Source: Ochromonas danica
Taxonomy: Eukaryota > Sar > Chrysophyceae > Chromulinales > Chromulinaceae
Direction: 5' to 3'
Assembly: GCA_015146655.1 (NCBI GenBank)
Contig: VKHL01000195.1
Location: 1-48,968, forward strand
Length of the DNA stretch: 48,968 nucleotides
Every line of letters starts with the position of its first letter. Within the stretch, counting starts at the first letter, position 1. The notes under the pieces were generated by a model. That model was not told the origin of the DNA and searched no databases. It was given only the letters and a program-made list of their open reading frames with translations. The position numbers and the translations under genes were made by a program. This document shows, one piece after another, positions 7,803 to 19,500 of the stretch.

Positions 7803-9149
7803 ATGAAAGTCCCCTTTCTAACTTCCTTCTTTTCTTTGTTTATTTTCTTCCTTCTACTGAGTTCTATTTCCTCTTCTCTCGGGATTTCAGACAATTATGA
7901 TAATAATCATAATCATGACACACTAGTAACACCAACCCACAATCCCAACAAATCATGTATCAATTTAGTCTTGATTGTCCAACAAGTTGGACTAGGTTCA
8001 ACTAAGATGAGAGGTTTCATGATTGCTGACGCATTACGGAATATGGAACGAAATGGAGAAATCTGTACGCGAACAGTTCTCATTAACAGTGATCGAGCCA
8101 ATGTCTCACTCTCTCTTCATAACTATCTCTTTGATGTCCATCATCCTGATTCTGATCATAATCTAGCCATGATGAATAGTAGTTCTGTTATGCCTCCAGA
8201 GAATAGTCATTGGCCCATTGCATGTGTTTTCATCAAACACCTCAATGGTGATTGGCAAAGAGAATGTGAACGAAATAATGCTACTGTCTATCTTGATGTC
8301 ATTGATAGTGGTATTGTCAATATTCTAGCCCGTGCTGTAAAAGGTGATCGCAATGACATGCGACATCTGCCTCATTGTGTATATTTGGTACAATCCAAGA
8401 TCTTTGCAGATCAGTTAATTCAAGCAGGTTTTAAAGCCTATTCCTATCCTCATCATCACAGCAACTTTGGCAATTGGGGAATAGCACCTGTATTAGATTT
8501 ATCTGATAATAAATTGACTGTAGGGTTCTTAGAAGGAAATTCATTGCATCATCCTCATGTTGATATTCTCATTGCTGCAGTTTGTAAAGTCAACGGGATC
8601 TTTGTCTTGATTAATCAAGGTATTGGTGAAACAGACAGTCTCAATACAGTCAACTCTATTACTAGACACTATAACTGCTCTAAACTTCCTAATGGTGATT
8701 ATATCTATGTTGAAAAGAAGCATTCAACCAAAGTGATTCAATCGGAAGACAACTTCAATCAAGCTGTCTTTTATTTGGATAAAGCTTTTAATGGTATTCA
8801 TATAGCTGTTGCGTGGCCATCAAAATCTATGGATCTAAATGATCCTTCCAGTCATGAAGACTTGTACAGACCTTCCACTCGTCTATTGCATTGGATGAGT
8901 CGTGGCGTTCCAACTTTATATTTCCCAAGCTATAGTGCTCTTGAAGTCATTCAGTCCTCAGGCTTTGAGAAGGGTTTAAACTTTTCTTTAGCAGTTCGTG
9001 ATGTTGATACACTCTGTCAAGGGATTCAGAATCTTCGTGATTTGGCTATGCGTCGTGAGTTGCAATATCGTTCTCTCCAAGCAGCGAGTCAGTTTGATTT
9101 GAAGTCGACAACTCTTCGATTGGTACGAATTGTGACTTCATCCATGTGA
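7803..9149 (+). CDS. Secreted or Golgi protein, possible GT-B glycosyltransferase
   Basis: 448-aa protein I do not recognise with certainty. The frame is open from a TTG at 7797; the first ATG is 7803 and begins an excellent signal peptide (MKVPFL, then a Leu/Phe-rich stretch to about residue 25). The mature part has no further membrane segment. Features suggesting a GT-B fold are an N-terminal strand (INLVLIVQQVGLGSTKMRG) and, near residues 355-390, RPSTRLLHWMSRGVPTLYF followed by an acidic/hydrophobic helix, resembling the donor-site region of glycosyltransferases. Location beside two exostosins and a nucleotide-sugar epimerase supports a glycan role. N-x-S/T sites are frequent. The specific function is unknown. 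Confidence 0.75.
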   Translation: MKVPFLTSFFSLFIFFLLLSSISSSLGISDNYDNNHNHDTLVTPTHNPNKSCINLVLIVQQVGLGSTKMRGFMIADALRNMERNGEICTRTVLINSDRANVSLSLHNYLFDVHHPDSDHNLAMMNSSSVMPPENSHWPIACVFIKHLNGDWQRECERNNATVYLDVIDSGIVNILARAVKGDRNDMRHLPHCVYLVQSKIFADQLIQAGFKAYSYPHHHSNFGNWGIAPVLDLSDNKLTVGFLEGNSLHHPHVDILIAAVCKVNGIFVLINQGIGETDSLNTVNSITRHYNCSKLPNGDYIYVEKKHSTKVIQSEDNFNQAVFYLDKAFNGIHIAVAWPSKSMDLNDPSSHEDLYRPSTRLLHWMSRGVPTLYFPSYSALEVIQSSGFEKGLNFSLAVRDVDTLCQGIQNLRDLAMRRELQYRSLQAASQFDLKSTTLRLVRIVTSSM

Positions 9150-9530
9150 AGCATGCCGATTTACGCTCTAAAATATGATCGTAGTTTTATGTCTGTTCAT
9201 CCGCAATTCGAGCCCTTTGCTCGTGGCTGTATATCTTAATCAATTTACTTCACCCGCTGTTCAAAAATACCTTCTTTATCAAGTGAATTCACTGCTGTGC
9301 ACGCAGCTAAGTATCCTGTACAGTACCGCATGCAGCGGGGGGAGGTGTGTGTGTGTGTGTGTGGGGGGGGGGGGGGGCTGGATATGCGATCAAATTTCAC
9401 CCAAAATTCACCCAAAATTCGCGCTTTTTCTTAAAAAGTCGGTTTCTTTGAAAAACGGCTGTTTCTGTATTCGAAGTCCCAAGTGGAATTTAAACCGCCG
9501 TTGACAACAGATTCTCCAAATGTCATTAAC
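9150..9530. other. Intergenic region with a TG/G microsatellite
   Basis: Contains the (GT)n-(G)n tract at 9345-9377. The open frame at 9175-9504 only reads through this low-complexity tract and is not called. It includes the promoter of the phosphatase gene. Confidence 0.5.
9345..9377. repeat. (GT)9-(G)14 microsatellite
   Basis: A GT dinucleotide run passes directly into a homopolymer of about 14 G. The G run may be length-variable or misassembled. Confidence 0.9.
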
Positions 9531-10754
9531 ATGGACAACAAAGAAGTTAGCTTTGAGTTTTGCGAGGTTCTAGAACCTTATCATCTTTTCAATAGGTTAA
9601 ACAATGAGCAACCTTTGACACTTTTGGATTTCCGCGATTCTTCAGCATTTGACTCAATCAGCATTCGTGACTCAACCCACATACTTTCGATGAAGCACTT
9701 GGAGGAAAGCCTGCGAGGTCAATTGGATCGTCATTCTCGAAAGGGTATCCTGTATTTTGCATTTCTCTTTTCTCGTGACAATTCTCAAGAATTGCAAAAT
9801 CAAGCGTTGCATATTTTTCAAACTGTAATCACTGCTTATGAAGGAAGATTGACATCTTCTGATGTAGACAATAATGTCGTGGTTACTTCCCCAGAGGAAA
9901 GCGTTGCATTGCCCAATGATAGCTCCCTGCAAGTGAAATCCCACATCCTCTTCAATGCTGAGCATTTTTTTGATATTTATGCATCCTGTGAGTATATCAT
10001 GACCTCTCCACACTCCAAGAAAGCTGATCACTATTATGCAAGTGAGATTTTACCAAGTTTCCTCTTCTTGGGAGACTATACGAATGCGACCAATGTACAT
10101 CAACTACAAGCACTTGGTATCACACATATCATTGATGCCACCTGTGTGCGTCAATCAGAAGCAGTTGCTAAACAGCTGAATTTAGAATATCTTGCAGTTG
10201 ACATCTGGGATATGGAAGATGTCGACATTCGCCCATTTTTTCCGATAACATCCAGTTTTATAAATTCAGCACTTTCTTGTTCGCCTCCTGGACGTGTTTT
10301 AGTTCATTGTCGTGCAGGCTGGTCACGCAGTCCATCGATAGTCTTGGCTTATCTATTGACCCATCGTAATACTGGATTACTGGATGCTACAAGGCAAGTA
10401 GTTCGTCAACGCCCTATGGTATGCCCTAATGCTGGTTTTCGTGATCAATTGATTCAGTTGGAGAAGGAGCTATATACTGGAAAACCTCCCCCTCCTCTGG
10501 GTCTCTGTCCGGATGAGATGACGTTACGAAAGACTATTCTAGATGAGAGTTGTTTGTGGATATTGTCAGGTTTAACCACAGAGACTGCCTTTGATCGCAT
10601 CCCGATAGCAGCCTTCCAACAAAAGAACATTGGAGGAGAATTCGCTTCTGCAGTCATCGAAGAAGAGATTGCCAAGAAACCCAAGAAGGCCTTCTTGAGA
10701 AAAGGCGAAGGGAAAAAGAAACTTGGCACTGCGATATCTGCCGCCACCACTTGA
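9531..10754 (+). CDS. Rhodanese-like plus dual-specificity phosphatase protein
   Basis: 407-aa protein. The frame begins at a GTG (9483), but the first ATG is 9531 (MDNKEVSF). Residues about 15-105 resemble a rhodanese/Cdc25-like domain (LTLLDFRDSSAFDS, then IRDSTHI) but lack an obvious active-site Cys loop. Residues about 170-320 form a dual-specificity phosphatase: ILPSFLFLGDYTNA, the P-loop VHCRAGWSRSPS with nucleophile Cys260 and Arg266, and candidate general acids in DIWDMED (224-230). The active site looks intact, so it should dephosphorylate phospho-Tyr/Ser/Thr proteins, possibly MAP kinases. The arrangement recalls MAPK phosphatases and STYXL1. The C-terminus (from about 375) is Lys-rich. 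Cytosolic; no signal peptide. Confidence 0.88.
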   Translation: MDNKEVSFEFCEVLEPYHLFNRLNNEQPLTLLDFRDSSAFDSISIRDSTHILSMKHLEESLRGQLDRHSRKGILYFAFLFSRDNSQELQNQALHIFQTVITAYEGRLTSSDVDNNVVVTSPEESVALPNDSSLQVKSHILFNAEHFFDIYASCEYIMTSPHSKKADHYYASEILPSFLFLGDYTNATNVHQLQALGITHIIDATCVRQSEAVAKQLNLEYLAVDIWDMEDVDIRPFFPITSSFINSALSCSPPGRVLVHCRAGWSRSPSIVLAYLLTHRNTGLLDATRQVVRQRPMVCPNAGFRDQLIQLEKELYTGKPPPPLGLCPDEMTLRKTILDESCLWILSGLTTETAFDRIPIAAFQQKNIGGEFASAVIEEEIAKKPKKAFLRKGEGKKKLGTAISAATT

Positions 10755-11386
10755 TGTTTTCTCTCTCACTCTTCTATTCATTTTATTATTTTATTAATTA
10801 AAAGTTATTATATATAAAAGTGGAACCATCCCTTCCCCTGAGTTCAACTCCGTCCGAATTACTAAGAATTCCTTTGGGTGTAGCACCAAGCACATCATGA
10901 AGTCAGTAGACTGCTGGTTTCCACAGCCTTCAGAAAATTCGACCATCCTTCTAAATGTACATTCAACAAGTCACATCTTTTTTCATCTCTGTCAAAGCAA
11001 AGACGTAAGTTGTAGTAAGGAATATTATAGCGACAATTACATTTTCAGAAGTTAGCTACACAATTATAGATCATTACACAATTATAGAGATGATTAACTA
11101 CTAGGAGACATTAGATCAACCCAAATGATAGTGTTCACCCTGCTTCACCTTCGAAACAAAAATTGAAACGAATAGGAGAGCAAGAGATTGACTTTTAGAA
11201 GTCAGCTAGACAATTATAGATGAATACACTAGAGAAAATTAATTAATAGGCGCATGATCTGCATCTGCTAAAGTCCGTAGGATATTTTGTATGAAGATAT
11301 GTTGTAACCAACAATGAAGGCATATAACGTAAAGACAGCTCAATAGAAGAGACGATCTTCATAATGGTTTTTTCGGGGCAACCAAT
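10755..11386. other. Intergenic region with diverged direct repeats
   Basis: Two related segments at about 11045-11115 and 11192-11262 share AGTTAGCTACACAATTATAG-like sequence, with several mismatches. No gene is seen. The region separates the 3' ends of the phosphatase gene and the GT47 pseudogene. Confidence 0.45.
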
Positions 11387-12490
11387 CTATTTTTCAGTAA
11401 TCAGTGCCTGCAATGTCAACAGAGAGAGATGATAAACACTTGACCACTCCCAACGACGGTAGTCAAATAACACTGCATGCTTAGCCAGTGAAACACGCAT
11501 CATCCATATTCCTACTCATATTATAGATCGTATCAACAATACCATTAATCTTGTGAGGATGGTTAATGTCATCCTTGTAGAAGATCAAAGAGAAAGAATT
11601 CCAATCAATGAACTCGTAGAAAGGAAGCTGGACAGGAAAACTCACGAAGATGACGGGAATGCAACCCCGAAAGATCGCTTTATACACTTTGGCTGTTGAT
11701 GGGGTATCATCAGGTAAGATCAAACAGAAGAGAGATGTTTCCTCATCGAACTCCGCCCGTGTCATGTTGTCGGAGATGAGAGCTTTCTCCAGGCGTAGAG
11801 TTTGCAGGTGGGAATAAAGGCGAGTGCGGTAGAGGCGATAACTCTCTCCTCTACCTCCCGCTTCTCGCAATGGAGCCATTATCGCGTGCTTGCGGCGGTC
11901 AAGTAGATTCTCATTACTCATGAGATTACCGGGGTTAGCAGGTTGTTTTACCACATAGGGAATAAACACATCACGACCATTCGGAGTGAGTATGTAATCC
12001 GACCGAAAATGATGAATATCTTGCACATAGCGAAACCACCAGTTAAGTTGATGTAAGGGGATTGTTTCTAAGGGATTGGTGTCAACACAGAAGGTCTTGT
12101 CAAGAGTGAAATCGACTTCATGGGACAGAGGATTCTTCATTGTAAATTCATGTAGGAAATCATCAAATTTATCCCAAACAGCTTCTGGCTTATGCAAACC
12201 AGTGATGTAATAAAAGAAAAGATCGACTGTCTTATTCGTTGGGATGGTTGTGATTGTACGGGGATAATGATGGACAATGAAGCAATAGAAGAGGATATCA
12301 TGGCTATGTTCATGAATGTCGACAAATTTATCACATTCGGTTTTAGAAAGTTGTTTTGCATGATGAGAAGGTAAAACAAAAACAGTGGGCAAGCTCTCGT
12401 CAGGGTTGACGGTCCATTAGCTGAGCATGTTGTCAGTATCCAAGATAACAATAACAACAAGCACAACAAGAATGTAGTTTGTATTTGCAT
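11387..12490 (-). pseudogene. Broken exostosin (GT47) copy C
   Basis: Third GT47 copy, more diverged than A and B. An uninterrupted frame of 303 codons spans 12392-11481 and includes intact core motifs (SLFCLILPDDTPSTAK, AIFRGCIPVIF). Two lesions remove the ends. First, the ATG and signal peptide (MQIQTTFLL, from 12490) are in another frame from WTVNPDESLPTV, which aligns with copy A; an in-frame TAA stands directly before this W, so a single-base shift near 12418 is needed. Second, relative to copy A, 11 nt (GAGTTAAAGAG) are missing at about 11503, shifting the frame to a premature TAA at 11481. Beyond it, the old frame can still be followed to a TAG at 11387. It is divergent from the dehydrogenase gene at 12743. 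An unrecognised intron could explain the first break but not the second. Confidence 0.75.
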
Positions 12491-12742
12491 GTGCGAGCAG
12501 TGTGAAGGTGGAGGCGGCATAAATGCAAGCAGTTGAAGGAAGAGAGTGCAAAGTGGATGAAATTGGATGAAAACACAGCAACTCATTCCTCGTTCAAACC
12601 GTTTCTTTCCCCAAAAACAGGCCGTAAAAAGTCTGCAAGTTGAAGTGGAACCGTGCGTGTTGCTGCGCACCGCTTGGATCGGAACAGGGCGAGGGGGTGC
12701 TGTTGTGGCAACTTCGGGTTTGCAAAACAAAATCAATCAGCA
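12491..12742. promoter_or_regulatory. Divergent promoter interval between GT47 copy C and MMSDH
   Basis: Only 252 nt separate the two divergent ATGs, so any control sites are shared. The proximal part next to the dehydrogenase is GC-rich. No specific binding motif is recognised. Confidence 0.35.
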
Positions 12743-14350
12743 ATGATCTCCTCTCAGCTGACTAAGACCTGCTCTCCTGTTTCGTTGAGTATTCTTCGAA
12801 CGCTACGTTACTCCTCTTCCTCGTCGATTCCGGTGGTTCCAAACTTCATTAATGGCCGCTTCGAAAACTCTAAGACGGACAAGTTCCTGGACGTGGTGAA
12901 TCCGGCTACTCAAGAAGTTCTCAGTCGTGTGCCTGAGACTACCATCGAGGAGTTGAAGCGTGCTGAAGAGGGTGCTTTGCAAGCCTTTAAATCTTGGAGA
13001 GAGGTACCCGTGCAGCAGAGACAAAGGATCTTCTTCAAGCTGCAGGCCCTCATTCGCGAGCACACCGAAGAGCTAGCGAAAAGCATCACTTTGGAGCAGG
13101 GTAAAACGTTGGCTGATGCTCGTGGGGATGTCTTCCGTGGTCTTGAGGTGGTGGAGACTGCGTGCTCCATGGGCTCGCATATTATGGGAGAGACGCTTGG
13201 TGGCTTGGCCACTGGTGTGGATACCTACAGCTATCGCCAGCCTTTGGGAGTGACTGCTGGCATCTGTCCATTCAACTTCCCTGCAATGATTCCTCTTTGG
13301 ATGTTTCCTGTGTCACTTGTCTGTGGAAACACCATGATACTCAAGCCCAGCGAGAAGGATCCTGGAGCTACCATGCTCCTCGCGAAGCTCGCCCAAGAAG
13401 CTGGTGTACCTGATGGAGTTCTGCAGGTTATTCATGGTGCGCACGAAACGGTCAATTTCCTTTGTGACGCTCCCTCTGTGCGTGCCATCTCCTTTGTAGG
13501 AAGCGATGTGGCTGGAAAATATATCTATGCCCGTGGTACGGCCAACGGAAAGCGTGTGCAGGCTAACTTGGGAGCAAAGAATCATGCTACCATCCTCCCT
13601 GACGCACCTTACGAACATACAGTTAATTCCATCTTGTCTGCTGCCTTCGGAGCTGCTGGTCAACGTTGCATGGCTCTCTCTGTGGTTATCTTTGTGGGAG
13701 AATCGAAAGAAATGATCAAGGATATTACCCAGCGCGCACAAAAATTGAAGGTTGGACCTGGATTGGTTGATGGTGTTGACGTTGGACCTGTAATTACCAA
13801 GCAATCCAAGCAACGCGTTCACGATCTCGTTGCTCAAGGCGCTGCCCACAAGGATGTTGAGTTGCTACTTGATGGCCGAGTTGATATTAACTATGTTAAT
13901 GACTCAGTTAACAAAAGCGGCAACTTTGTGGGTCCTACTATTCTCCATAATGTCAAGACAGACAACCCTGCGTACTTGCAAGAAATCTTTGGTCCTGTCT
14001 TGGTGACCATCTGCGTTGATACTTTGGAAGAAGCCATCGCACTCACAAATAAGTCTCGATATGGCAATGGATGTGCTATCTTCACTCAGTCAGGAGCTGC
14101 TGCCCGTAAGTTTCAGCATGAGATTGATGTTGGACAGGTTGGCATCAATCTCCCCATACCTGTGCCTTTGCCTTTCTTCTCATTTACTGGCTCTCGTGGG
14201 TCGATTGCTGGTGATGTCCATTTCTATGGAAAACAAGGAGCTCAGTTCTACACTCAAATTAAGACAATTAGCAGCAATTGGGATAGCCGCGCTATCTGCA
14301 CCAACAGTAGCTCTCTTTCCATGGCGATGCCTACCTTGGGCAACAAATAA
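12743..14350 (+). CDS. Methylmalonate-semialdehyde dehydrogenase (acylating), mitochondrial
   Basis: 535-aa ALDH6 family enzyme that converts methylmalonate semialdehyde (or malonate semialdehyde) plus CoA and NAD to propionyl- or acetyl-CoA, in valine and pyrimidine breakdown. The frame is open from 12653, but the first ATG is 12743. Residues 1-28 are rich in Ser/Arg/Thr with few acids, as in a mitochondrial transit peptide. The ALDH core is complete: [14 protein letters not shown] near 177-190, the NAD-binding [12 protein letters not shown] near 251-262, and catalytic Cys309 in AAGQRCMA. The general-base Glu of ordinary ALDHs is replaced by Asn280 (GAKNH), which is diagnostic of this CoA-dependent subfamily. 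Length agrees with animal ALDH6A1. Codon use is less AT-rich than its neighbours, suggesting good expression. Confidence 0.95.
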   Translation: MISSQLTKTCSPVSLSILRTLRYSSSSSIPVVPNFINGRFENSKTDKFLDVVNPATQEVLSRVPETTIEELKRAEEGALQAFKSWREVPVQQRQRIFFKLQALIREHTEELAKSITLEQGKTLADARGDVFRGLEVVETACSMGSHIMGETLGGLATGVDTYSYRQPLGVTAGICPFNFPAMIPLWMFPVSLVCGNTMILKPSEKDPGATMLLAKLAQEAGVPDGVLQVIHGAHETVNFLCDAPSVRAISFVGSDVAGKYIYARGTANGKRVQANLGAKNHATILPDAPYEHTVNSILSAAFGAAGQRCMALSVVIFVGESKEMIKDITQRAQKLKVGPGLVDGVDVGPVITKQSKQRVHDLVAQGAAHKDVELLLDGRVDINYVNDSVNKSGNFVGPTILHNVKTDNPAYLQEIFGPVLVTICVDTLEEAIALTNKSRYGNGCAIFTQSGAAARKFQHEIDVGQVGINLPIPVPLPFFSFTGSRGSIAGDVHFYGKQGAQFYTQIKTISSNWDSRAICTNSSSLSMAMPTLGNK

Positions 14351-15344
14351 ACTGCTTCCTATCTCAGATCGATCCTTAAGATCCTGCTGATATCTTGACT
14401 TCTTGACCTGAACCTTTGCTCATATCTGTATGCGATGATGTAGCCGGTAGCTTGATATTATTCACTACCTCCTCTGATTTTTAACTTAATCAAAAGGTAG
14501 TTGCTACGCAGAGTAGTGAGATGTTTCAAAATCAAGGAGTACACAAAAATTGAAATGTTGGGTAGAAGATCTATGCTAGCAAAGCCACCAAAGGTTTGGG
14601 AAGCAGTTTTCGACTTGTTTCTCAGTTTGCAACTTCTTCAGGTGATGTAACAGATTGGCCTGTGCAGACAGCCAAACTCTACGAGATATGCTATCCATAA
14701 ACTACATCCACAAGTTCGAGCGAAGACATCCGTCTTCCTTTGTGGCGACTTTGGGGGAGGGTTTGTATTTGCACGTTTGATGGAAAGGGAGAGGCGGGAG
14801 AGCGCTGGGAGAGCAGCAGCAGGACCAGCTAGGCCACCCACTGCAAACAGTTGAAGGGAGAGACGGCAAACCACGGCCCACCTGCTGGCATTTCTTCACT
14901 TTCCAGGAATTTTTCTCTCCTTTTCCTCTGCGCAAAGTGATCTTCCTCTTGCACCACGCCAACTAATTCTTCCCAGTCGTTTCTCCAACACTATACTATT
15001 CTTCCCAGAGGTTTCTCTCTATGAATGTTATTCTTCCCATCTCTGCTAAGCGGTTGTGATGATGTCAATGAGAGAAGGAAAAGGATCAGCGGCTCTGTCT
15101 GCTCACTCTCTCCTCTCCAGTCACATCTCATTGCCTTTCCTTTCCTGGCTCTTGTGTTTACTCTTTCTTTGAGTAAAGCAATATTCACTTCATCACCATA
15201 GTTGGTCTAATCCCTTTTAGTCCACAAGAAGGCGGCAGAAGTTCTTCTCTTCTGTTCCGAGTTATTGCTCCTGTTCTTGTTCTTCTCCTTGTATTTGCTC
15301 CTTTGAGTTTAGTTGAAAGTATCATCATTTTAGAAAAGCCTATC
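14351..15344. other. Intergenic region, no gene seen
   Basis: 994 nt between two co-directional genes. Short open frames on the minus strand (60-86 codons) have no domain and overlap one another. Pyrimidine-rich sequence precedes the ATG at 15345. Confidence 0.45.
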
Positions 15345-16121
15345 ATGACTTCGTCTACATTCTATGTGATTCATTGTGAAAACAGTATGAAATGGTCGCC
15401 TGTTAATTTGGCGGACATGTTCATTGACGCTTTTAAGCGTCCTGGTGAGACCTGGAAGGTCTGTCATGTTGCCTTAGGGGATAGTCTACCTGATGACATC
15501 CTAGATAGTAAAGGTATTGTCATCACAGGATCACGTTTTAATTGTCGTGATCGTGAGACTTTGCCTTGGTTTGATCCACTTTGTGAGATCATTAGACAAG
15601 TCTCAGAGTCTGGTCAACCAAAAATCTATGGAGGATGCTTTGGTTGTCAGATTATTGCACATGCGTTAGGTGGTGAAGTAGATTATAATCCTACCAAACG
15701 CTTTGCTTTAAAAGCAGAAAATGTGCGATTTCTAGAATTTGATGATAACACAGTCAGTACACTACCTACCATGTCCACGGATTTGACAACAAGATGCAAA
15801 ACAAAAGGATTAAAACTGTTAGTATCTCATGGTGACTGTGTTGCTCATCTTCCTCCTCATGCCAAATTATTGGCTCGATCAGATTCTTGTGCTAGTGAGG
15901 TCTATCTTACGGGTAGTGCATATAATATACTTGCTTGTCAAAGTCATCCAGAATTTGATCTACATTATGCAATTGAAGAAAGGATTTGGAAGTCTGTCGT
16001 AGAAACAAGTAAACGATTAGACGAAGAAGAAATTAAACAATCCTTAGCATCTTTCCAAGAATATGATGGAAAAGATGCCGTTGCATTTTTAGATTGGATC
16101 TCCGAATTTCTTCATGCTTAA
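15345..16121 (+). CDS. Class-I glutamine amidotransferase domain protein
   Basis: 258-aa single-domain protein of the GATase1 family, similar to the glutaminase half of GMP synthase and to stand-alone yeast and plant relatives. The frame opens at a TTG (15303); the first ATG is 15345 (MTSSTFYVIH). The triad is complete: nucleophile Cys98 in YGGCFGCQ, and His201/Glu203 in CQSHPEFD. ITGSRFN near residue 60 is the conserved loop before the nucleophile region. The usual G-x-C-x-G-H/Q-Q elbow reads GGCFGCQ, with Cys instead of His after the second Gly. It would release ammonia from glutamine or, as in the gamma-glutamyl peptidase branch, cleave gamma-glutamyl conjugates. Cytosolic; the partner synthase is not next door. 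Confidence 0.88.
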   Translation: MTSSTFYVIHCENSMKWSPVNLADMFIDAFKRPGETWKVCHVALGDSLPDDILDSKGIVITGSRFNCRDRETLPWFDPLCEIIRQVSESGQPKIYGGCFGCQIIAHALGGEVDYNPTKRFALKAENVRFLEFDDNTVSTLPTMSTDLTTRCKTKGLKLLVSHGDCVAHLPPHAKLLARSDSCASEVYLTGSAYNILACQSHPEFDLHYAIEERIWKSVVETSKRLDEEEIKQSLASFQEYDGKDAVAFLDWISEFLHA

Positions 16122-16516
16122 TACTAGTGTAGAAGAATGCGCTCGATCAGCAACAGATAATGAAAAGGCAAGAATGGCCTTGTCTTCCTCTTGGTTACTA
16201 ACAACAACTTGTTGTCCTTTGGTGTCACCTTCAAGCACACTAACAACTTCTTCACATTTACTAGTAGACAGTAGTTGAACCTTTCTCGTTTAACTTTATT
16301 CTTTTTCTTGTTCATTAATGATAACTAAATAAATAGTATTCCAGTCATCTCATCTCTTGATGAAAGAGTTAGGGAACCTTTAGTTCGTATTCTTTGTCCT
16401 TGTAGTAGTGATTCTTACAGTAAATGAGCGAATTGAAACATTAAATTTAATGTCAATCAAGAGTTAAATCACCACTACAATCGTTTTACTTTCCTTTGTA
16501 CAATTTATTGCGAGGT
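16122..16516. other. Convergent 3' intergenic region
   Basis: 395 nt between the convergent stop codons of the amidotransferase and the S53 protease. AT-rich; it should hold both 3' UTRs and polyadenylation sites. No gene is seen. Confidence 0.5.
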
Positions 16517-19500
16517 CTAAACCCCTTCGTTCTCTGGTGTAGTATCCTCGTTTAAGGATGGAAATGAAGCTCGAGTGGATCGGTTACGATTAGCGATGAT
16601 GGCCGATAATTCAATCTCCACGTCTTCGTCTGGAAGACTAACCATGCGGCCCTTCTTTCTGCTGTCTGCGCCTTCTTCGTTTGATATTGGATTCATCACC
16701 GAGTGATGTACAGAGTCGCTCTCTAAAGAGACTTTCCCATAGAGAGACGATGATTCAGTGCCAGGGAGTTTCTCTCTCCAACTCTTACACCTGCCCGTGT
16801 ACCAAAGAATAAAGGCAGTGAAGAGCAAAATAACAGCACAGCCTATAACACCCCCAATGATACCACTTTCATCTTCCTTCGTTAACTTGCTCGAGCCACT
16901 GGAGGAATCAGTTTGAACATCCACAACAGCTACTGATGCAGTGCTAATATGAAGTAATTCAGGTACTTGGTTTGCTGCTGCACCATGAGTGAGAAGACGA
17001 TCAAAGGATCCATCTTCCACAGCTGCACGTAAACGAGTCTGTACCACTGAGACTACCTCATTGACAGATGAGAAGTCTGTTTGGGATAATGTTAAAACAA
17101 TAGAATAGCTCAGTGTACACGTAGCAACACTTTGAGACTCAATAGACTGGGCAACACCATTAGAGATGCCAAGGAAGATGATTCTCTGCTCTTCGACAAG
17201 CTCATCAAGGCTCTGAAAGATGGCACTTCGAACAATTTCAAAATGCTTATCAGCATTCAAATTCCACGTGGCAACATCCATCCCATTTAGCACCTGATGA
17301 TAATCACAGCTACAGTGTGAGAAACTAGAAGATATTACTTGGAGATCAACGAGATTACTTACCTGATTGCAGATGACAGAGAAATTAGCATTTCTATTTA
17401 CTTGAATTGGTGATAAAGTGTATTGGGTAGTGGGTGAAGGCGTAGGCAACACACTTGGTCTTGAGCTGGGATTAGCAGTTGGGTGAGCACTTGGCAAACT
17501 ACTTGGCAAACTACTTGGTTTAAAGCTAGGCTTAACACTCGGATATACACTTGGCAATATGGTAGGTGCATAGCTTGGATTGCTTGGGACAGACCCCACA
17601 CTTGGCAAACTACTTGGTTTTAAGCTAGGCGTAACGCTTGGATATACACTTGGTTTTGTAGTATCACTTGGTAACACAGTAGGCAACTCACTTGTTAATA
17701 TGGATGGTGTAGAGCTTGGATTGCTTGGGACAGACCCCACACTTGGCAAACTACTTGGTTTTAAGCTAGGGGTTAAACTCGGATGTGCACTTGGCAGGGA
17801 TATTGGAGTTAAACTAGGCTGTGCTGAAGGTGGGGCAATATCGGCGAGAGACCACACATTGTACATATCAGCAGTATCCTGGTCACCATATGCATAAGAA
17901 GTACCCTCTTGTAACTCACGCTCATGTTCAGCAACTGCCGCATACGAATATTGTGCGGTACCTTCATAAGAATAGTATGCATATGCTTCATAGTCTGTAC
18001 CGTTGACATCATCTTCTGTTGTTGCAATATTTACCGGCTCTTCATCGGAATAGTATTGTGCATTCACTCCGTAGCCGGTATCGTTCAATGCTCTATCCAA
18101 TCGACGATTATATCCATATCCACTCGCTTGCCGTTGCGTTTCTTCACATTGAGTATTCAAATTAATCTGTGATTGGAAATTTTGAGACTTGCATCCAGTA
18201 CTGGAATAGACATTGAGTTTCGGGTAGGCAAACTGGTATGACATGTCCTGTCCACTCAAATCAAAGCAGTGATTTTGCAGAGTCGCATCTACAGCACTTT
18301 GTCGACCTTCTTCACAGCCCGTTAAACTATCATAAGAACTATTGAATACACCAACAAACAGATTAGCACATATGTATACATAGTGACAGTGTCGGGGTTT
18401 CTATACCTGTGAACGATGTAAGAGCCATCATAAGAAGGGAGTGGTGGGAGAGACGTGGCATCACTTGAGCATGTAATCTCCGATGAAGTGCTTGCGGATT
18501 GGTCATAATAGCCACTCACATGATAAGCACATCCCATAAAAATCTTCGTTTGTTGGGTGACACTATCAGAAGAGCAAGTACTATCACTATAGTAAGTCGC
18601 ACTGGCAACGTCTGTAAACCACATCATGACAGCACAAATTCAGTCAAAATAAAGCAAACCATGAAAATAAGAATGACTTCCTCACCATCTTCCAAGCAGC
18701 TATACTTCATGGATCCTGTAGTTTTACGATCGGAATCATACAAAGCAAGACATACATCCGTTGGCACTGCAGAAATGGATGCGACTCTTCCAATACAATA
18801 TTCTTCATCGTAGGATAGAATAGAAAGCCACCCACGTGACATTGTTGGTGCCGAAGAAGGTGAGACGGTGGGAGTCAAGGTAGTGGGTCGCATCGTTGGT
18901 CCACTAGGAGCTAACGTAGGACCCGCAGTTGGTGAATTCAGAGCATTGCCTAATCCAGTCATCACTTCCTTGAAGCGAGGAAAGTCGATAGATCCAAATC
19001 CAGTAACTGCATCCCATCCTTCAGTGGCATAATATCCATGTTCACAACAGATTGTTGCATCAGCAACACAACGGTTATCACCAGATGTAATATCTCGAGT
19101 AAATAGATGGGCATATCGATAAATAGCTGGATTGACCCATCCTAATGTTGATTTACCAGCTGCTACTCGCGCAGAATTCACCAATGAAATCATACCTGCC
19201 ACCACAGGACTAGAAGCTGATGTACCAGAGACTGCGGTCAAATTATGCGCTAAAGCTATGACATAATTTAAGGCTAATGCTGATACGTCGGGGTACCCAC
19301 GACCACCTGTATTATAACCATTCTTTGGATTACGGTTTGTCCCATGAATCTTTGCTAAGTAACCTTGAGTGGCATTGGTCTGCCAGGATGGGCTAGAATA
19401 AACAGAAGAAAAGCCGCCTCCACTAGTAATGATTCCTCCACGATCACTCTGACAAACAATCTCAGATTGACCTTTCTCCGGACCCTATCATGGCATGATG

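Noticed and set aside
9175-9504. 109-codon frame before the phosphatase gene
   Set aside because: Runs through a GT/G microsatellite and carries no domain.
12137-12736. 199-codon minus-strand frame as a separate gene
   Set aside because: Its useful part is the displaced signal peptide of the broken GT47 copy; the rest overlaps the catalytic core in the wrong frame.
17580-17897. Plus-strand frame coding Leu/Gly-rich repeats
   Set aside because: Antisense shadow of the PSLxPS stalk of the S53 protease.
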